64,000 bases of DNA. It comes from Rhodobacter sp. (GTDB taxonomy: Bacteria > Pseudomonadota > Alphaproteobacteria > Rhodobacterales > Rhodobacteraceae). The stretch covers positions 248,001-312,000 of the forward strand of contig JACKKF010000005.1 in NCBI GenBank assembly GCA_020637555.1. The letters run 5' to 3'. Below, piece by piece: positions 8,966 to 17,261 of this stretch; within the stretch, counting starts at the first letter, position 1, and each line of letters opens with the position of its first letter. A model generated the notes under the pieces. It made no database searches. It was given only the letters and a program-made list of their open reading frames with translations, and was not told the DNA's origin. The position numbers and the translations under genes were made by a program.

Positions 8966-8977
8966 GCTTTCTCTCGT

Positions 8978-10270
8978 CTAGAAGCCCAGGACCCGGGGCA
9001 ACCACAGTCTGAGACCCGGCAGCGCCGCAATCAGCGCAAGGCCCAGCAGATTGACCGCAAGGAAGGGCAGGTTGGCGCGGATCAGCGGCACGAGGCCGCA
9101 ACCCGCGATGCGTTCGGCCGCGAACAGGCACACGCCCAGGGGCGGTGTCAGCAGGCCGATGTTCAGGTTGAGGATGGCCACCACGGCGAAATGCATCGGG
9201 TCGATACCGGCCTGGGTCGCGGCGGCGGACAGCAGCGGACCGAACAGGATGATGACGGTCGTCGGGTCGATGAACATCCCCAGCACCAGCAGCACGGCAT
9301 TGAACACCAGCAGCGTGCCGAGATAGCCCAGGTTCCACCCCGCGATCAGCCCCGAGACCGCCCGCGGGACGTTTTCCATGCCCATCACCCAGCTGAAGGC
9401 CGCGCCACAGCCGACGATGATCAGCAATTGCCCCGAGAACAGCGCCGATCGTTGGAAAACCGCGCCCAGCTCATGCCAGCGGATCGAGCGATAGAGCACC
9501 ACCGACACCCCCAGCGCATAGGCCGAGGCGACGGCGCCGGCCTCGGTCGGGGTCATCAGCCCCAGCAGCAGGCCCGCCAGGATGATGACCGGAATCATCA
9601 GCGGCACCATCGCGGCACGGGTGGCGGACAGCACGATGCGCGGGCTGCGCGGCATCTCGACCCGGGGATAATCGTGGCGCCGCGCCTGAACCGCGACCAG
9701 TGCCATCTGCACCAGGCCGATCACCAGCCCGGGCACCAGGGTCGCGGCCATCAGCCCGCCGATCGACAGCCCGGTCATGGATCCGTAGATCACCGCCACC
9801 AGCGACGGGGGCACCATCGGCCCGATGATCGACGACGAGGCCGTGACCGCGGCCGCATAGGCGGGGGAATAGCCCTGTTTCACCATCGCGGGGATGAACA
9901 CCCGGCCCAGGGCCGCGATATCCCCCAGCGCGACGCCGGTGATGCCCGAAAACAGGATCGAGGCGCCGATATTGACCTGCGCCAGCCCGCCGCGCATCCA
10001 GCCGAAGATGACATTGGCGAAATGGATCAGCCGGTCGGTGATCTTGCCGGCGTTGACCAGCTCTCCGGCCAGGATGAACAGCGGGATCGCCATCAGCACG
10101 AAACTGTCCATGCCCTGCCACAGGCGTTCGGGTGCCAGCGGCAGAAAGCGCCAGTTCCCGGTATAGGCGACCCAGCCCAGCATCGCGGCGATCATCGACC
10201 AGGCGACCGGCAGGCCCAGCACCATCAGCCCCAGGAACAGCGCCATCAAGAGGATCAGCGCATCGCTCAT
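8978..10270 (-). CDS. TRAP transporter large permease (DctM type)
   Basis: The 430-residue integral membrane protein is the large channel-forming subunit of a TRAP importer, driven by an ion gradient. It shows about 12 hydrophobic helices and the family blocks LGLPVAWSMI, MAIPLFILAGELVNAGKITDRLI and ASSSIIGPMVPPSLVAVIYG, plus LTPPLGVCLF near the end. I chose the ATG that overlaps the stop of the small permease (ATGA); the longer frame upstream runs over that gene. It lies 12 bases before the kynureninase/cyclase fusion, suggesting that the imported solute is the fusion's substrate or precursor. Confidence 0.94.
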   Translation of the reverse strand: MSDALILLMALFLGLMVLGLPVAWSMIAAMLGWVAYTGNWRFLPLAPERLWQGMDSFVLMAIPLFILAGELVNAGKITDRLIHFANVIFGWMRGGLAQVNIGASILFSGITGVALGDIAALGRVFIPAMVKQGYSPAYAAAVTASSSIIGPMVPPSLVAVIYGSMTGLSIGGLMAATLVPGLVIGLVQMALVAVQARRHDYPRVEMPRSPRIVLSATRAAMVPLMIPVIILAGLLLGLMTPTEAGAVASAYALGVSVVLYRSIRWHELGAVFQRSALFSGQLLIIVGCGAAFSWVMGMENVPRAVSGLIAGWNLGYLGTLLVFNAVLLVLGMFIDPTTVIILFGPLLSAAATQAGIDPMHFAVVAILNLNIGLLTPPLGVCLFAAERIAGCGLVPLIRANLPFLAVNLLGLALIAALPGLRLWLPRVLGF

Positions 10271-10749
10271 GCCCGGTCCTCGCGGGTCAAAAGCCGCCCC
10301 AGGGCAAAGAGCGTGGCAAAGCCGAAGGCCACCGGCAGCGCCGCATAGGGCCAGGACAGCGGGATACGCAGCCCCTCGCTGCGCTGGCCGGCTGCGAACT
10401 GCACCATGTCCAGCCCCTGGATCACCAGCGTGACAAAGACCGTCATCGCGATCAGATCGAGCAGCCCCTCCAGCAGCCGCCCGGCCCAGGGCAGGCGCGC
10501 GGCCAGCCCCAGCGGCACAAAGTCGATGCGGATATGGCTGCCTTCGCGCGCGGCGACGGCGCTGGCCAGCAGCGCCATCCAGATCATCGCATAGCGCGCG
10601 ACCTCCTCGGTAAAGACGGGCACGCCGCCACCGCCATAGCGCAGGACGACCTGCGCGACGATCAGCGCGAACATGCCCGCCAGGCACAGGGCTGCGGCCA
10701 GCCGCAACCCCGTGTCGAGCGCACGGACCAGGGCGCTCAAGGCGCGCAT
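10267..10749 (-). CDS. TRAP transporter small permease (DctQ type)
   Basis: The 160-residue protein has four hydrophobic helices (about residues 15-35, 47-66, 85-108 and 128-148) and the DctQ-type motif RYAMIWMALLASAVAAREGSHIRIDF. It pairs with the DctM subunit in the inner membrane. The ATG at 10749 lies one base after the stop of the binding-protein gene and fits the family start; an in-frame ATG 12 codons upstream would overlap that gene. Gene order P-Q-M is canonical. Confidence 0.93.
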   Translation of the reverse strand: MRALSALVRALDTGLRLAAALCLAGMFALIVAQVVLRYGGGGVPVFTEEVARYAMIWMALLASAVAAREGSHIRIDFVPLGLAARLPWAGRLLEGLLDLIAMTVFVTLVIQGLDMVQFAAGQRSEGLRIPLSWPYAALPVAFGFATLFALGRLLTREDRA

Positions 10750-10750
10750 G

Positions 10751-11752
10751 TCACTCGGCCGCCTGGACGGCCGCCAGCGCGGCATCGATCAGGTCGGGAT
10801 GGTCGACGTTCTCGCGCAGCCAGCCGATCGCCGGCGGCTGCATCGCCTGCCGGAAGGCATCGCGCTGCGCGTCGGTCAGGCGCACGACGGTCACGCCGGC
10901 TTCTTCGGCGCGGGCAATGGCCGAGGCCTCGACCGCGCGCGAGGTTTCGCGGTTATAGGCGATGGCCGCTGCCGCCGCGTCGGTGATGACCTGCTGGTTC
11001 TCGGGGCTCAGGCCTTCGTAGAACGCATCCGAAATGCCCAGCGGCCCGAACGCATAGGTATGGCCGGTCAGCATCAGATGCGACTGCACCTCGTACAGGT
11101 GGATCAGGTTGAACACCGAGACCGAGTTGTCCTGCCCGTCCACGACCCCCGTTTGCAGCGCGGTGTAGAGTTCCCCGAACGCCACCGGCGAGGCCGAGGC
11201 GCCCATGGCCTCGACAGGGATCGTCGCCAACGGGCCCAGAACGCGCATCTTCAGCCCGGCCATGTCGGCGGGCGTTTCGACAAGGCGGTTCGCGCTGAAA
11301 TGCTTGAACCCGCCCGATTCCCACCAGCCCAGCACGCGGATGCCGGTGGTGGTGCGGATGTCCTCGGCCATCTGCTGGCCAAAGGGTCCGTCCAGCACGG
11401 CCCAGGCCGTCTGTTCGGTCGGGAACAGATACGGCATGTTCAGGATCATGATGTCGGAATAGATCGAGGCATAGTTGCCGTCAGCGGCATCGGTCATTTC
11501 GATCACGCCGCGCCGCATCTGCGCCAGCCGGTCATTGGGCGCGCCCAGAGCGCCGCCATAGACCAGGTTCACCGTCATGTCGGAATGGTCCTGCACATAA
11601 TCGGCAAAGGTCCGATACATGCCGTTGACGAAATCGAAGCCTTCCATGGTTTCCGGCAGCGACAGGCCGACGGTGATGGTCTGCGCGCCCGCAGGCAGCG
11701 CGAGGGTGGCGGCGAGCGCCAGGGCGGCCAGAGGCCGGGTCGCGAAAGTCAT
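10751..11752 (-). CDS. TRAP transporter solute-binding protein (DctP type)
   Basis: The 333-residue periplasmic receptor begins with a Sec signal peptide (about residues 1-23, cleavage near PAGA-QT). The DctP signature regions are present: NLVYGGALGAPNDRLAQMRRGVIEM, SANRLVETPADMAGLKMRVLG with the solute-carboxylate-binding arginine expected in KMRV, and ELYTALQTGVVDGQDNSV. This receptor family binds mono- or dicarboxylates and aromatic acids. An aromatic or amino-acid-like ligand fits the neighbouring catabolic genes but is not shown by the sequence. Confidence 0.94.
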   Translation of the reverse strand: MTFATRPLAALALAATLALPAGAQTITVGLSLPETMEGFDFVNGMYRTFADYVQDHSDMTVNLVYGGALGAPNDRLAQMRRGVIEMTDAADGNYASIYSDIMILNMPYLFPTEQTAWAVLDGPFGQQMAEDIRTTTGIRVLGWWESGGFKHFSANRLVETPADMAGLKMRVLGPLATIPVEAMGASASPVAFGELYTALQTGVVDGQDNSVSVFNLIHLYEVQSHLMLTGHTYAFGPLGISDAFYEGLSPENQQVITDAAAAAIAYNRETSRAVEASAIARAEEAGVTVVRLTDAQRDAFRQAMQPPAIGWLRENVDHPDLIDAALAAVQAAE

Positions 11753-11798
11753 GAACTTCTCCCGTTGGTTGATGGGCGCGGGGCCCGGGGCAGGGGGC

Positions 11799-12473
11799 TC
11801 AGCGCGTATAGGCGCGCTGGGCCCGACGTTCGAGCCAGCTGGTCAGGCGCACCAGCGGCCAGAGAAGGGCGACATAGATCAGCGCCGCGCCTATCAGCGG
11901 CGTCGGATTGGCAAACAGCGCCTGCGCATCGGTGGCCTGTTTCAGCAGGTCCGACAGCGCCACCACCGAGGCAAGCGCGGTATCCTTGATGACCGACACG
12001 CAATTCGACGCGTGCGGCGGAATGACGATGCGGATCGCCTGCGGCAGGATCACCTTGCGCATGGTCAGCCAGAACCCCAGCCCCAGCGCGGCGGCGGCCT
12101 CGAACTGGCCCTTGGGCGTGGCCTCGATCCCGGCGCGGACAACCTCGGCGGTGAAGGCCGCCAGAACCAGGGTCAGCGCGGTGGCGGCGGCCGAAAACGA
12201 CGACAGCGTGATCCCGGCGAAGGGCAGCGCGTAATAGATCAGGATCAGCAGCACCAGAACGGGAATGGCCCGGATCAGGTCGATATAGAGAACGGCCAGC
12301 GCGCGCAGCGGGCGCGGCGCATAGAGGCGCATGATGCAGATCAGCGTGCCCAGTATCGACCCCAGCACGATGGCCGTGATGCCCAGCCCCAGCGTATACC
12401 ACAACCCCCTGAGAAGCATGGGAAACGCCCGTTGCAGGACGGACCAGTTGAAGAAGATGTCGATCGCGCTCAT
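11799..12473 (-). CDS. Amino-acid-type ABC transporter permease (HisM/GlnP type)
   Basis: The 224-residue permease of the polar amino acid family has five hydrophobic helices, the N-terminal LRGLWYTLGLGITAIVLG, the segment YIDLIRAIPVLVLLILIYYALP and the coupling-helix sequence EVVRAGIEATPKGQFEAAAALGLG. The matching binding protein is directly upstream. No ATPase gene is nearby, and only one permease gene is present, so it probably works as a homodimer with an ATPase encoded elsewhere. Confidence 0.93.
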   Translation of the reverse strand: MSAIDIFFNWSVLQRAFPMLLRGLWYTLGLGITAIVLGSILGTLICIMRLYAPRPLRALAVLYIDLIRAIPVLVLLILIYYALPFAGITLSSFSAAATALTLVLAAFTAEVVRAGIEATPKGQFEAAAALGLGFWLTMRKVILPQAIRIVIPPHASNCVSVIKDTALASVVALSDLLKQATDAQALFANPTPLIGAALIYVALLWPLVRLTSWLERRAQRAYTR

Positions 12474-12532
12474 CGCTGGCCTCCGCTACGGGCGCGCGGG
12501 CGGCCGGGCCCCCCGCGCGCCGTCGGTCGCTG

Positions 12533-13339
12533 TCAGTAGTTGCCGGGCGTCGGGATCGGCAGCGGCGTGACCGTCAGGCTGCCTTCGGCCGGGGCGGTGC
12601 CCATCCAGCGTTCATAGAGCGCGGCCATGGTGCCATCTTCCTTCATCGCGCTGATGGCGTCATTGACGGGTTCCAGCAGCGGGGAATCCTTGGGCATCAT
12701 CATCGCGAACCGCTCGCCGGTGACGATTTCATAGGCGACCTCGAGCCCTTGCATCTGCCCAAAGGCATAGCGCAGGCCGACCACGTCGTTCACCACCGCG
12801 TCGATGCGCCCGCTCATCAGGTCGGTCAGCATGTTGGAGGTGCTGTCGTAGCTGTTGTTCGACGCAAAGCCGATCTCGGCGGCGCGTTCGTTCATGTAGG
12901 TTTCGGGCGCCGAGGTGGCGATGGTGCCGATCCGCCGGCCGCGCAGATCCTCGAGTCCGTGAATATCGCTGCCGCTGCGCACGCCGATCCCCATCGCGCC
13001 CTCGACATAGGGCTGGGTGAAGCTTTGCGATTCCAGGCGTTCGTCGGTGATGGTCAGCGACGAGATGACGATGTCCACCCGCCCCGATGCCGTGGCAACA
13101 AAGAGGGCGCGGAAATCGTAGCCCTCGATTTCGGCGGTGCGGCCGATGCGGCGGGCGATCTCGTTGACGATGTCCACCTCGAAGCCCTCGAAGACGCCGT
13201 CGGCGTTGCGGTTCTCCCACGGCGGGTTCGCCGGGTAGGAGCCGACGCGCAGCACCTCCTCGGCGCCCGCGGGCAGGGTGGTCAGCGCCAGCGCGAGGCC
13301 CGTTGCGGCCCCCAGAAAGCTGCGACGATTGAATGTCAT
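12533..13339 (-). CDS. Amino-acid-type ABC transporter substrate-binding protein (SBP_bac_3)
   Basis: The 268-residue periplasmic receptor has a twin-arginine-like signal (NRRSFLGAATGLALAL, cleavage near AGA-EE), followed by the family-3 fold: VGSYPANPPWENRNADGVFEGFEVDIVNEIARRIG and DIVISSLTITDERLESQSFTQPYVEGAMGI. The region after DERLESQ is typical for receptors of amino acids and related amines. It is encoded with a single permease and no ATPase. Given the operon, an aromatic amino acid or derivative is a reasonable but unproven ligand. Confidence 0.93.
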   Translation of the reverse strand: MTFNRRSFLGAATGLALALTTLPAGAEEVLRVGSYPANPPWENRNADGVFEGFEVDIVNEIARRIGRTAEIEGYDFRALFVATASGRVDIVISSLTITDERLESQSFTQPYVEGAMGIGVRSGSDIHGLEDLRGRRIGTIATSAPETYMNERAAEIGFASNNSYDSTSNMLTDLMSGRIDAVVNDVVGLRYAFGQMQGLEVAYEIVTGERFAMMMPKDSPLLEPVNDAISAMKEDGTMAALYERWMGTAPAEGSLTVTPLPIPTPGNY

Positions 13340-13387
13340 GGTTCTTCTCCCCGTTTCAGGTGGGTTGGGCCCGTGCGGATGTTTCCG

Positions 13388-14173
13388 TCAGCGAGCGGGT
13401 TCAAGAGGTCGTTCTCGGGCCTCCAGATCGGTGATGAGCATGTGCCCGGGCGCATGGGTGAACGCCAGGTCGGGGGCGGCATGGGCAATCGCGCGTTCCA
13501 TCGAGACGCCGCAGGGCCAGAACATCGCCACCTCGCCGGGCAGGATATCGGTCAGGCCGATCCCGTCGATCGGGCGGGTCAGATCCACGCCGATCGCGGC
13601 CGGATCGCCGTGGTGAACCGGCCCGCCATGGGCCTGCGGAAACGCCCGGGTCAGGGCGGCGGCGCGGTCGGCCTGGTCGGCGCGGATGGCCCGCATCGAG
13701 ACCACCAGATCGCCGCCGAACGGCCCGACCGGCACCATCGGAACGCGGCTGTCAAAGGCCGAGCACGTCACCCCCGGCGCGTGGCAGCGCAGCGCGACGC
13801 CCTGCGCGACAAGATCGGATTCGAAGGTCAGCGAGCAACCGATGGCAAAGCCGACCAGATCGTCGCGCCACAGATCGGTGATGTCGGTCGGGTCGCCAAC
13901 CGGCCGACCATGGCGAAAGACGCGGTAGCGCGGCAGGTCGGTGCGCAGGTCGATGTCGACGCCCAGGCCGGGCAGGGCGGGATCGCCAGGGCGGCCGCGG
14001 GCCAGCAGGGGCAGGGCAGCGGGGTTGGCCGCGCAAAAGGCCTGGAAATCATTGGCCAGTGCCGCCGGCAGGATGGCCAGGTTCGCCTGCAGCAGGCCCG
14101 GCGCCATGGATCCGGTCGGTCCGGTCAGGCGCCCCTCGCGCGCGGCGATGCGCAGGGTGCGGCCCGCGCTCAT
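13388..14173 (-). CDS. DUF1445 / D-glutamate cyclase-like putative hydro-lyase
   Basis: The 261-residue protein matches the DUF1445 family (PF07286, about 260 residues), whose mitochondrial member is reported as D-glutamate cyclase and whose bacterial members are often called putative hydro-lyases. Conserved blocks seen are GCSLTFE (about 137-143 by eye), AIGVDLTRPIDG, MFWPCGVSMERAI and the C-terminal PGHMLITDL. The start overlaps the stop of the SRPBCC gene (ATGA). It may process a cyclic or hydroxy-amino-acid intermediate of this pathway. A gene of 5-oxoproline type occurs elsewhere in the window (45060), but no direct link is seen. Confidence 0.85.
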   Translation of the reverse strand: MSAGRTLRIAAREGRLTGPTGSMAPGLLQANLAILPAALANDFQAFCAANPAALPLLARGRPGDPALPGLGVDIDLRTDLPRYRVFRHGRPVGDPTDITDLWRDDLVGFAIGCSLTFESDLVAQGVALRCHAPGVTCSAFDSRVPMVPVGPFGGDLVVSMRAIRADQADRAAALTRAFPQAHGGPVHHGDPAAIGVDLTRPIDGIGLTDILPGEVAMFWPCGVSMERAIAHAAPDLAFTHAPGHMLITDLEARERPLEPAR

Positions 14174-14613
14174 GATGCCGCCCACAGGGTTTCGAGCTGC
14201 GCCTTGATGAGGCGGATCTCGGTCTCATGCGAGGTCCGGGTGCGCGCCCAGATGTCGTCGGTGGTGGTGGCGGCGCGCCAGGCGCCCATGCCGACAACGC
14301 AGGTATCGGCGCCGAACCCCAGCGGCCCCCCGGCCGCCACGCGGATCCAGATGCGCGGCACCCGGGTGTCGGCACTTCCGACCGCAAAGTCGATCAGGCC
14401 AAGCGCCGGGTTGGGGTGGATCTCGACATGGGCGTCCGATCCGTCGAACAGCGACTGGCCCCGGAACACCCCCGCGCCCACCGGCTGCAGACCCATCGAC
14501 CCCAGCGACCAGCCGCCGACAAAGGCCGCATCCGACAGCCTGTCAAAGGCGAAATCGGCGGGCACGGCCACGCGGATCGCGGTGTGATGGGCGGTGTCGT
14601 CGGGCAGGCTCAT
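14170..14613 (-). CDS. SRPBCC-like (polyketide cyclase/START-fold) protein
   Basis: The 147-residue protein has the pattern of the SRPBCC superfamily: an N-terminal strand HTAIRVAVPADFAFDRLSDAAFVGGW, then a beta-rich centre, and a C-terminal helix ETEIRLIKAQLETLW. The fold encloses a hydrophobic pocket for small aromatic or lipid ligands. It is the first gene of the minus-strand operon and is divergent from the GntR regulator. A role as a ligand-binding or ring-closing/opening accessory protein in the pathway is inference. Confidence 0.65.
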   Translation of the reverse strand: MSLPDDTAHHTAIRVAVPADFAFDRLSDAAFVGGWSLGSMGLQPVGAGVFRGQSLFDGSDAHVEIHPNPALGLIDFAVGSADTRVPRIWIRVAAGGPLGFGADTCVVGMGAWRAATTTDDIWARTRTSHETEIRLIKAQLETLWAAS

Positions 14614-14651
14614 GGTGGCATCCTCTGAGTCGCGAACCTCTTGAGCATGGC

Positions 14652-14757
14652 AAACTGTATATTTTAAGCAAGAAATATTTGACCGAAAGTTGGTCCGATT
14701 TGCCAATTTCAGGCAATAACGCGGTTTGGTGGCGAAAATTCCATCTGAAACTGTATA
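14652..14757. promoter_or_regulatory. Two direct repeats in the divergent AT-rich promoter, candidate GntR operators
   Basis: The 10-mer AAACTGTATA occurs at 14652-14661 and again at 14748-14757, 96 bases apart, in an unusually AT-rich 213-base gap between the divergent SRPBCC and GntR genes. The second copy continues as AAACTGTATACTGTTT, centred on the palindrome GTATAC, a common core in FCD-type GntR operators. The two sites are near each of the two start regions. Confidence 0.5.
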
Positions 14758-14826
14758 CTGTTTGGGGGTGTTTCCCTCTTTCGCACCCGAGGTTTCCTGC
14801 TACGCTTGCGGCAGAGGAAGGACCCG

Positions 14827-15507
14827 ATGAGCGCACCCAGACAGAACCACCGCATCCGCATCTACGAGGACATTCGCGCCCGGATTCAGCGCGGCGAGAT
14901 CCGTCGCGACGATCGGCTGGTCGATACGGCCATCGCCGCCGAACGGGGTGTCTCGCGGATGCCGGTGCGCGAGGCGTTGATGCAACTGGCCTCGGAAGGG
15001 TATCTCGAAGGGACCTCGCGCGGGTTCACCCTGCCCAACATGGAGCCCGAGCGCATCCGCGAGGTGTTCGTGCTGCGGCGCCTGCTGGAACCCTATGCCG
15101 CCGCCAGTGCGGCCCAGTCCTGCGATGCGCAGGCCATCGCGGTGATGGGGCAGGCGGTCGAGGACGCCGCCGCCACCCTGGTCAGCGATGATGTGACGGA
15201 ATTCTACCGCGCGTCCGAGGTGTTCCGGAACACCTGGCTGGGCGCCGTGCCCAACACCGAGTTGCGCCAGACGATCCTGCGCTACATGGCGCAGGTGCAA
15301 TCGGTGCGCTTTGCCACCATGCGCGACCCGCTGGCACATCAGATCATTGTCGACGGGCAACGCGGGCTGCTTGAGGCATTTCGCCGGCATGACGCGCTGG
15401 CGGCCAGCGAGCGGATGCTCAGGTTCGTCATGCAGGGCGAGGAGAGTTTCGCGCGGCTCAACGCCGAGGCCCGCCCCGAAAGCCTGCAAAGCAAAAGGGC
15501 GGGGTAA
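14827..15507 (+). CDS. GntR family transcriptional regulator (FCD domain)
   Basis: The 226-residue regulator has an N-terminal winged helix (about 9-70: IYEDIRARIQRGEIRRDDRL, then ERGVSRMPVREALMQLASEGYL) and a C-terminal helical FCD sensor domain (about 80-215) with FVLRRLLEPYAAASAA and conserved polar positions expected to bind a carboxylated ligand. It is divergent from the eight-gene transport/catabolic operon and is its likely regulator, probably a repressor relieved by a pathway metabolite. An in-frame ATG seven codons upstream lacks a better ribosome site. Confidence 0.92.
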   Translation: MSAPRQNHRIRIYEDIRARIQRGEIRRDDRLVDTAIAAERGVSRMPVREALMQLASEGYLEGTSRGFTLPNMEPERIREVFVLRRLLEPYAAASAAQSCDAQAIAVMGQAVEDAAATLVSDDVTEFYRASEVFRNTWLGAVPNTELRQTILRYMAQVQSVRFATMRDPLAHQIIVDGQRGLLEAFRRHDALAASERMLRFVMQGEESFARLNAEARPESLQSKRAG

Positions 15508-15518
15508 TCCCCGCCCTT
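15495..15518. terminator. Bidirectional terminator hairpin shared by the GntR gene and ndk
   Basis: A perfect 10-bp stem AAGGGCGGGG/CCCCGCCCTT encloses the loop TAAT, which contains the TAA stop of the GntR gene. On the minus strand the stem ends in CCCTTTTGCTTT, giving the U-rich tract expected for termination of ndk. On the plus strand it ends in CCCTTCG. Confidence 0.75.
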
Positions 15519-15540
15519 CGCGATCTTGATGGGCGAACGG

Positions 15541-15963
15541 TCAGCCGACCAGTTCCAGCCCCGAGAAGAAATAGGCGATCTCGACCGCGGCGGTTTCCGG
15601 CGCGTCCGAACCATGGACCGAGTTTTCGCCGACCGACAGGGCGAATTCCTTGCGGATGGTGCCCTCGGCCGCGTTGGCCGGGTTGGTCGCGCCCATCACT
15701 TCGCGGTTCTTCGCGATGGCGCCTTCGCCTTCCAGCACCTGCACCACGACCGGCTCGGACGCCATGAATTCGCACAGTTCGCCGTAGAAGGGGCGGTCCT
15801 TGTGCACTTCATAGAACTTGCCGGCCTGTGCCAGCGACAGGTGGATGCGCTTCTGCGCGACGATGCGCAGGCCCGCATCCTCGAACTTGGCGTTGATCTT
15901 GCCGGTCAGGTTGCGCTTGGTGGCGTCGGGCTTGATGATCGACAGGGTGCGTTCGATGGCCAT
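15541..15963 (-). CDS. ndk: Nucleoside diphosphate kinase
   Basis: The 140-residue enzyme transfers the gamma phosphate from ATP to nucleoside diphosphates through a phosphohistidine. It has the normal length and order: MAIERTLSIIKPDATKRN at the start, RPFYGELCEFMASEPV in the centre, and the active-site segment ENSVHGSDAPETAAVEIAYFF with the catalytic histidine (H117 by my count). It stands alone as a single-gene unit between the GntR gene and an MFS transporter, with a strong hairpin after its stop. Confidence 0.98.
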   Translation of the reverse strand: MAIERTLSIIKPDATKRNLTGKINAKFEDAGLRIVAQKRIHLSLAQAGKFYEVHKDRPFYGELCEFMASEPVVVQVLEGEGAIAKNREVMGATNPANAAEGTIRKEFALSVGENSVHGSDAPETAAVEIAYFFSGLELVG

Positions 15964-16085
15964 CTTGGTCTCTCTGGCTGGGCGGGGCGGGCCGAATGCC
16001 CGATCCGCCGGTGAAAATCCCCGCGCGTCTAGCACGCCCCGCCGGGGTTGAAAAGCCGGGTAATGGCGGGCGATTGACCGCGCGG

Positions 16086-17261
16086 TCAGGCCTCGCGGTC
16101 CAGTTTCAGCGCGATCAGCGCCGCGCCCAGCGACACCAGGACCGAGGCCAGCATCATCGTCAGAAGCACCCGGGGCGTGGCCTGCCATTCCATCGCCAGC
16201 GCGGTGACAAAGGTCAGCGCCGCACCGCCCGTGACCGACAGCGCCCCGCTGAGTCCGGCTGCCGTCCCCGCCAGATCGGGCCGCACCGACAGCGCGCCCG
16301 CGTTCGCGTTCGAAATGGTCAGTCCGTTGCCGAACCCCACGAAGATCGTCGCGCCGAACAGCGCCAGCGGATGCGTCAGCCCCGCCAGGGCGCCGATCAG
16401 ACCGGCCCCCAACGCCAGCGTCGGCGCCAGCCGCCCGGCCAGGATCAGGCGGCCCAGCCCATAGCGCGGCGCAAACCGCGCCGTCAGCGAGGCGCCCAGC
16501 ATGAACCCGCCGGTGATGGACCCGATGCCCAGCCCGATCAGCGGTGGCGACAGGTGCCACAACTGGCTGGCGACATAAGGCACGCCGGTGATGAACACAT
16601 AGAACGCCCCCAGCGAGAACGCGCCACACAGCGCATAGGCCCAATACCGCGCCGATCGCAGCAAGGTGGCGTAGTCCCGCGCCCTCAACCGGGTGGGCCC
16701 GGGTTTGCGCGTCTCGCCCATGTCCGCCCAGACCATGACAAGCGCCACCGCCCCCAGCGCGCTGTAGACGCCGAACACCGCGCGCCAGCCGATCAGGTCG
16801 CCCAGCACGCCCCCCAGCATCGGGCCCAGCATCGGTGCCAGGGCCATCGCGGCGGCGATGGCGCCCATCTTGCCCGCGGCCTCACGCGGGCCGAACTGGT
16901 CGCGGATGACGGCGTTCGACAGCACGGATCCCGTGACCACCACCGCCTGCGCCATGCGGCAGGCCAGGAACAGTGCAACGTCCTGCGCCAGCACGCAGCC
17001 CAGCGACGCCAGCGCATAGACCGCCATCGCCCCCAAGGCCACGGGGCGACGGCCCAGCCGGTCCGATACCGGCCCCATGACGATCTGGAACACCGCCGAC
17101 ACCAGCATGTAGCCCGACACCGCCAGCGCCATCACCGTCTCGCGCGTGGCAAGGGCGCGGGTCATCGCGGGCAGCATCGGCAGGAACATGTTCAGGGTCA
17201 GCACCGAGGTCCCGGTCAGCAGGACCAGCGTGGCGAGATGGGGCGGCGTGGTGCGGGTCAT
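16086..17261 (-). CDS. MFS transporter, Bcr/CflA multidrug type
   Basis: The 391-residue membrane protein has 12 predicted helices. Motif A of drug:proton antiporters occurs as MGPVSDRLGRRPVAL after helix 2, and TLNMFLPMLPAMTRAL after helix 1 is typical of the Bcr/CflA group (bicyclomycin or related drug efflux). I use the ATG at 17261; an ATG ten codons earlier is possible. It is divergent from the ABC-F gene, with a 108-base shared promoter gap. Confidence 0.9.
   Translation of the reverse strand: MTRTTPPHLATLVLLTGTSVLTLNMFLPMLPAMTRALATRETVMALAVSGYMLVSAVFQIVMGPVSDRLGRRPVALGAMAVYALASLGCVLAQDVALFLACRMAQAVVVTGSVLSNAVIRDQFGPREAAGKMGAIAAAMALAPMLGPMLGGVLGDLIGWRAVFGVYSALGAVALVMVWADMGETRKPGPTRLRARDYATLLRSARYWAYALCGAFSLGAFYVFITGVPYVASQLWHLSPPLIGLGIGSITGGFMLGASLTARFAPRYGLGRLILAGRLAPTLALGAGLIGALAGLTHPLALFGATIFVGFGNGLTISNANAGALSVRPDLAGTAAGLSGALSVTGGAALTFVTALAMEWQATPRVLLTMMLASVLVSLGAALIALKLDREA

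Noticed and set aside
7274..10348. A 1024-codon open frame on the plus strand, and similar long antisense frames at 32646-35225, 4303-6876 and 61771-63693
   Set aside because: They lie opposite well-recognised genes. In DNA with very GC-rich third positions the antisense frames are rarely interrupted. Their predicted proteins are low-complexity Arg/Gln/His/Gly-rich strings without domains.
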